Source: Rhizobium glycinendophyticum (GTDB lineage: Bacteria; Pseudomonadota; Alphaproteobacteria; Rhizobiales; Rhizobiaceae). From it: 64,000 bases of DNA. The notes under the pieces are model-generated. The model saw only the letters and a program-made list of their open reading frames with translations, was not told the origin of the DNA and did no database searches. The stretch is taken from NCBI RefSeq assembly GCF_006443685.1, contig NZ_VFYP01000001.1, positions 558,001 through 622,000 on the forward strand, written 5' to 3'. The translations under genes and the position numbers were made by a program. This document shows positions 61,913 to 64,000 of the stretch, piece after piece. The first letter of the stretch is position 1, and each line of letters starts with the position of its first letter.

Positions 61913-63274
61913 ATGAAGAAAATGTTTCTGATGACCGTGGCAGCAGCCGCGCTGGTCGCCGGCACTGCCGCCGCAGCAGACCTGAAGTTCAAGCCGGGTG
62001 AGGATTCCAAATTCAACTGGGCAAGCTTTGAACAGTACAAGGCAGCGAACAGCGCCTTGAAGGGCCAGTCGATGACCATCTTCGGCCCCTGGCGCGGCGA
62101 AGACCAGGTATTGTTCGAAAGCGTCCTGGCCTATTTCGAAGACGCCACCGGCGTTGACGTCCAGTATTCGTCTTCTGAAAACTACGAGCAGCAGATTGTT
62201 ATCGACACCCAGGCCGGCAGCCCGCCGAACGTGGCCATCCTGCCGCAGCCGGGCCTGATCGCCGACCTTGCGTCGAAGGGTCATCTGACGCCGCTCGGCG
62301 ACGAAACCAAGTCCTGGCTCCTGGAAAACTATTCGGCCGGGCAGTCGTGGGTCGACCTGTCGACCTATAAGGGCAAGGACGGAGCTCCGGCTCTCTACGC
62401 ATTCCCCTACAAGATCGACGTGAAGTCGCTGGTCTGGTACGTGCCGGAAAACTTCGAGGACGCTGGCTATGAAGTCCCGAAGACCATGGAAGAGCTGAAG
62501 GCCCTGACCGAAAAGATCGTCGCCGACGGTGGCACGCCCTGGTGCATCGGTCTGGGTTCTGGCGGTGCGACCGGTTGGCCGGCAACCGACTGGGTGGAAG
62601 ACATGATGCTGCGCACGCAGCCCGCTGATGTCTACGACAAGTGGGTTACCAACGAAGTGAAGTTCACCGATCCGGCCGTTGTTGCTGCGATTGATGAGTT
62701 CGGCTGGTTCGCCAAGAACGACAAGTTCGTCGATGGCGGTTCGAAGGCCGTCGCTTCGACCGACTTCCGCGACAGCCCGAAGGGCCTCTTCGGCGCACCG
62801 CCCAAGTGCTACCTCCATCACCAGGCTTCGTTCATCCCGTCCTTCTTCCCGGAAGGCACAAAGGTGGGTGAAGATGCAGACTTCTTCTACATGCCGCCCT
62901 ATGCCTCCAAGGCAGACCTCGGCAATCCGGTCCTCGGCGCCGGCACACTTGCCATGATCGCCAAGGACAGCCCGGCTGCCCGCGCCTTCATCGAGTTCCT
63001 GAAGACCCCGATTGCCCATGAAGTCTGGATGGCACAGTCCAGCTTCCTGACGCCGTTCAAGGGCGCGAACAAGGCAGCCTATGCCAACGCGCCAATGGCC
63101 AAGCAGGGCGATATCCTCCTGAACGCGACCACGTTTCGCTTCGACGGCTCCGACCTGATGCCGGGCAAGATCGGCGCTGGCGCATTCTGGACCGGTATGG
63201 TTGACTACTCCGGCGGCAAGCCCGCTGCGGATGTTGCAGCCGACATCCAGAAGGCTTGGGACGGGCTTAAGTAA
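61913..63274 (+). CDS. aglE: alpha-glucoside ABC transporter substrate-binding protein AglE
   Basis: Encodes 453 residues with a signal peptide of about 22 residues (ending AAAA before DLKFK); GGGAGG lies upstream. It belongs to family 1 extracellular sugar-binding proteins: early ITIFGPWRG-type strand (SMTIFGPWRGEDQVLFESVL), PPNVAILPQPGLIADLASKG, YAFPYKIDVKSLVWYVPENF, TDFRDSPKGLFGAPPKCYLH and a C-terminal AFIEFLKTPIAHEVWM. Mature protein binds alpha-glucosides in the periplasm and delivers them to AglF/AglG. The assignment rests on the family, the divergent aglR and the following permease. Confidence 0.92.
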   Translation: MKKMFLMTVAAAALVAGTAAAADLKFKPGEDSKFNWASFEQYKAANSALKGQSMTIFGPWRGEDQVLFESVLAYFEDATGVDVQYSSSENYEQQIVIDTQAGSPPNVAILPQPGLIADLASKGHLTPLGDETKSWLLENYSAGQSWVDLSTYKGKDGAPALYAFPYKIDVKSLVWYVPENFEDAGYEVPKTMEELKALTEKIVADGGTPWCIGLGSGGATGWPATDWVEDMMLRTQPADVYDKWVTNEVKFTDPAVVAAIDEFGWFAKNDKFVDGGSKAVASTDFRDSPKGLFGAPPKCYLHHQASFIPSFFPEGTKVGEDADFFYMPPYASKADLGNPVLGAGTLAMIAKDSPAARAFIEFLKTPIAHEVWMAQSSFLTPFKGANKAAYANAPMAKQGDILLNATTFRFDGSDLMPGKIGAGAFWTGMVDYSGGKPAADVAADIQKAWDGLK

Positions 63275-63296
63275 ACCCGCAACCGACCGCAATTCG

Positions 63297-63325
63297 CCGG
63301 GCCGCATCGAGACGATGTGGCCCGG
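63297..63325 (+). other. intercistronic hairpin between aglE and aglF
   Basis: A 13-bp stem with one G-T pair (63297-63309 with 63313-63325) and loop AGA, with no T-run. Such hairpins after binding-protein genes commonly stabilise the upstream mRNA and keep the permease level lower. Confidence 0.65.
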
Positions 63326-63395
63326 TCGTCGATACACAAGAACAAGTGCACCGCGCCTCGAGGCGACGCGGAGCGATCGACAGGGAGGGGACATC

Positions 63396-64000
63396 TTGGA
63401 ACAGTTACTCTTTGCATTGCTGACGATCATCGTCGGCGTCGCCGCAGCGATCGGTTATTTCTACGGCTCGAACCTGCTGCTGGACCGCATTTTTCCATCC
63501 CGCATCGCCGATACGGCCAAGGCGTCCCGCAATTTGCGCCGCGCGGCGCTCATTCGTCCCTGGCTGTTCCTGGGGCCGGCGCTGATCTCCTTGACCGTCT
63601 ATCTGGTCTATCCACTGTTTTCCTCCATCGCCTATTCCTTCATGGATCGCGGCGGTGAAAACTATGTCGGGCTCGCGAATTTTCGCTGGATGCTCAACGA
63701 CGGCGAGTTCCGCCAGTCGATCTACAACAACATTCTCTGGCTGATCGTGGTGCCAGCGGGCTCCACCTTCTTCGGCCTGATCATCGCAGCACTCACCGAC
63801 CGGATCTGGTGGGGCAATATCGCCAAGTCGCTGATCTTCATGCCGATGGCGATCTCCTTCGTCGGTGCATCCGTTATCTGGAAATTCGTTTACGACTATC
63901 GCGACGCCGGCTCCGAGCAGATCGGTATCCTGAACGCGATCGTCATGGCCTTCGGGGGCGATCCGCAGATCTGGATCTCGCTGCCCTTCTGGAACAACTT
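63396..64000 (+). CDS. aglF: alpha-glucoside ABC transporter permease AglF (3' end beyond window)
   Basis: Partial: 201 complete codons are present and the frame is open to the window edge. The start is a TTG at 63396 with GGGAGGGG upstream. Residues about 5-23 (LFALLTIIVGVAAAIGYFYG) form the first membrane segment, then an amphipathic stretch and a second segment (IRPWLFLGPALISLTVYLVY). Further on are YVGLANFRWML, typical of MalF-type sugar permeases, and segments LWLIVVPAGSTFFGLIIAAL and SLIFMPMAISFVGASVIWKF. The EAA loop lies beyond the window. It follows aglE by 121 bases. Confidence 0.9.
   Translation, partial: MEQLLFALLTIIVGVAAAIGYFYGSNLLLDRIFPSRIADTAKASRNLRRAALIRPWLFLGPALISLTVYLVYPLFSSIAYSFMDRGGENYVGLANFRWMLNDGEFRQSIYNNILWLIVVPAGSTFFGLIIAALTDRIWWGNIAKSLIFMPMAISFVGASVIWKFVYDYRDAGSEQIGILNAIVMAFGGDPQIWISLPFWNN

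Noticed and set aside
61721..63430. 569-codon open frame opposite aglE
   Set aside because: It covers a clear binding-protein gene and both flanks, including the operator region; low-complexity Arg/Gly/Val composition is typical of shadows.
1..64000. Mobile elements, CRISPR arrays, prophage genes, tRNA or rRNA
   Set aside because: I looked for transposase or integrase motifs, regularly spaced repeats and cloverleaf-like segments and saw none.

Overview
The window looks like chromosomal DNA of an alphaproteobacterium of the family Rhizobiaceae. It is GC-rich, carries the rhizobial motility regulon in the gene order I remember from Sinorhizobium meliloti (icpA-che, fliF, visNR, ..., flaABDC, motBC-fliK, rem, flgEKL-flaF-flbT-flgD-fliQ-flhA-fliR), and continues into folD and the alpha-glucoside genes aglR-aglE-aglF. 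I cannot name genus or species.

Region 1 (about 1-10,000) is accessory and stress-like: a BON-domain protein, a membrane HWE-family histidine kinase, several small hydrophilic proteins, a small lipoprotein, a DUF2934 gene followed by glycogen synthase, and a complete bacterial non-homologous end-joining set (Ku, trifunctional LigD, second Ku). Three promoters of the alphaproteobacterial general-stress sigma factor type (GGAAC-N16/17-CGTT) lie in front of ku1, DUF2934-glgA and ku2-ligD. Two weaker ones precede the small-protein genes. This suggests a single general-stress island.

Region 2 (10,430-18,903) is the che operon: a soluble globin-like chemoreceptor (icpA), cheS, cheY1, cheA, cheW, cheR, cheB, cheY2, cheD and cheT, mostly joined by 1-4 base overlaps. 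Region 3 (19,058-59,484) is the flagellar regulon: fliF; visN and visR; a leftward operon motA-fliM-fliN-fliG-flhB plus one unknown gene; a rightward basal-body operon flgF-fliI-(unknown)-flgBC-fliE-flgGAI-motE-flgH-fliL-fliP; four flagellin genes; a FliH-like gene with motB-motC-fliK and a lytic transglycosylase; the regulator rem; hook genes; flaF-flbT; and the export genes fliQ-flhA-fliR followed by FliJ-like, FlgJ-like, FlgN-like and FliL-like genes. There is no sigma-28 (fliA), flgM, fliD, fliS, fliO or cheZ; control is by VisNR and Rem, and signal termination by two CheYs with CheS and CheT.

Region 4 (59,682-64,000) holds folD, the LacI-family regulator aglR, the alpha-glucoside-binding protein aglE and the start of the permease aglF, which runs off the window.

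The most interesting non-coding signals are a 10-base motif (TTCRCGCAAG) in front of most flagellar transcription units and also of the HWE kinase, a possible Shine-Dalgarno-masking hairpin shared by three flagellin leaders, the general-stress promoters, and a 630-base tract almost identical between two flagellin genes that suggests gene conversion. I saw no tRNA, rRNA, CRISPR array, transposase or prophage gene.
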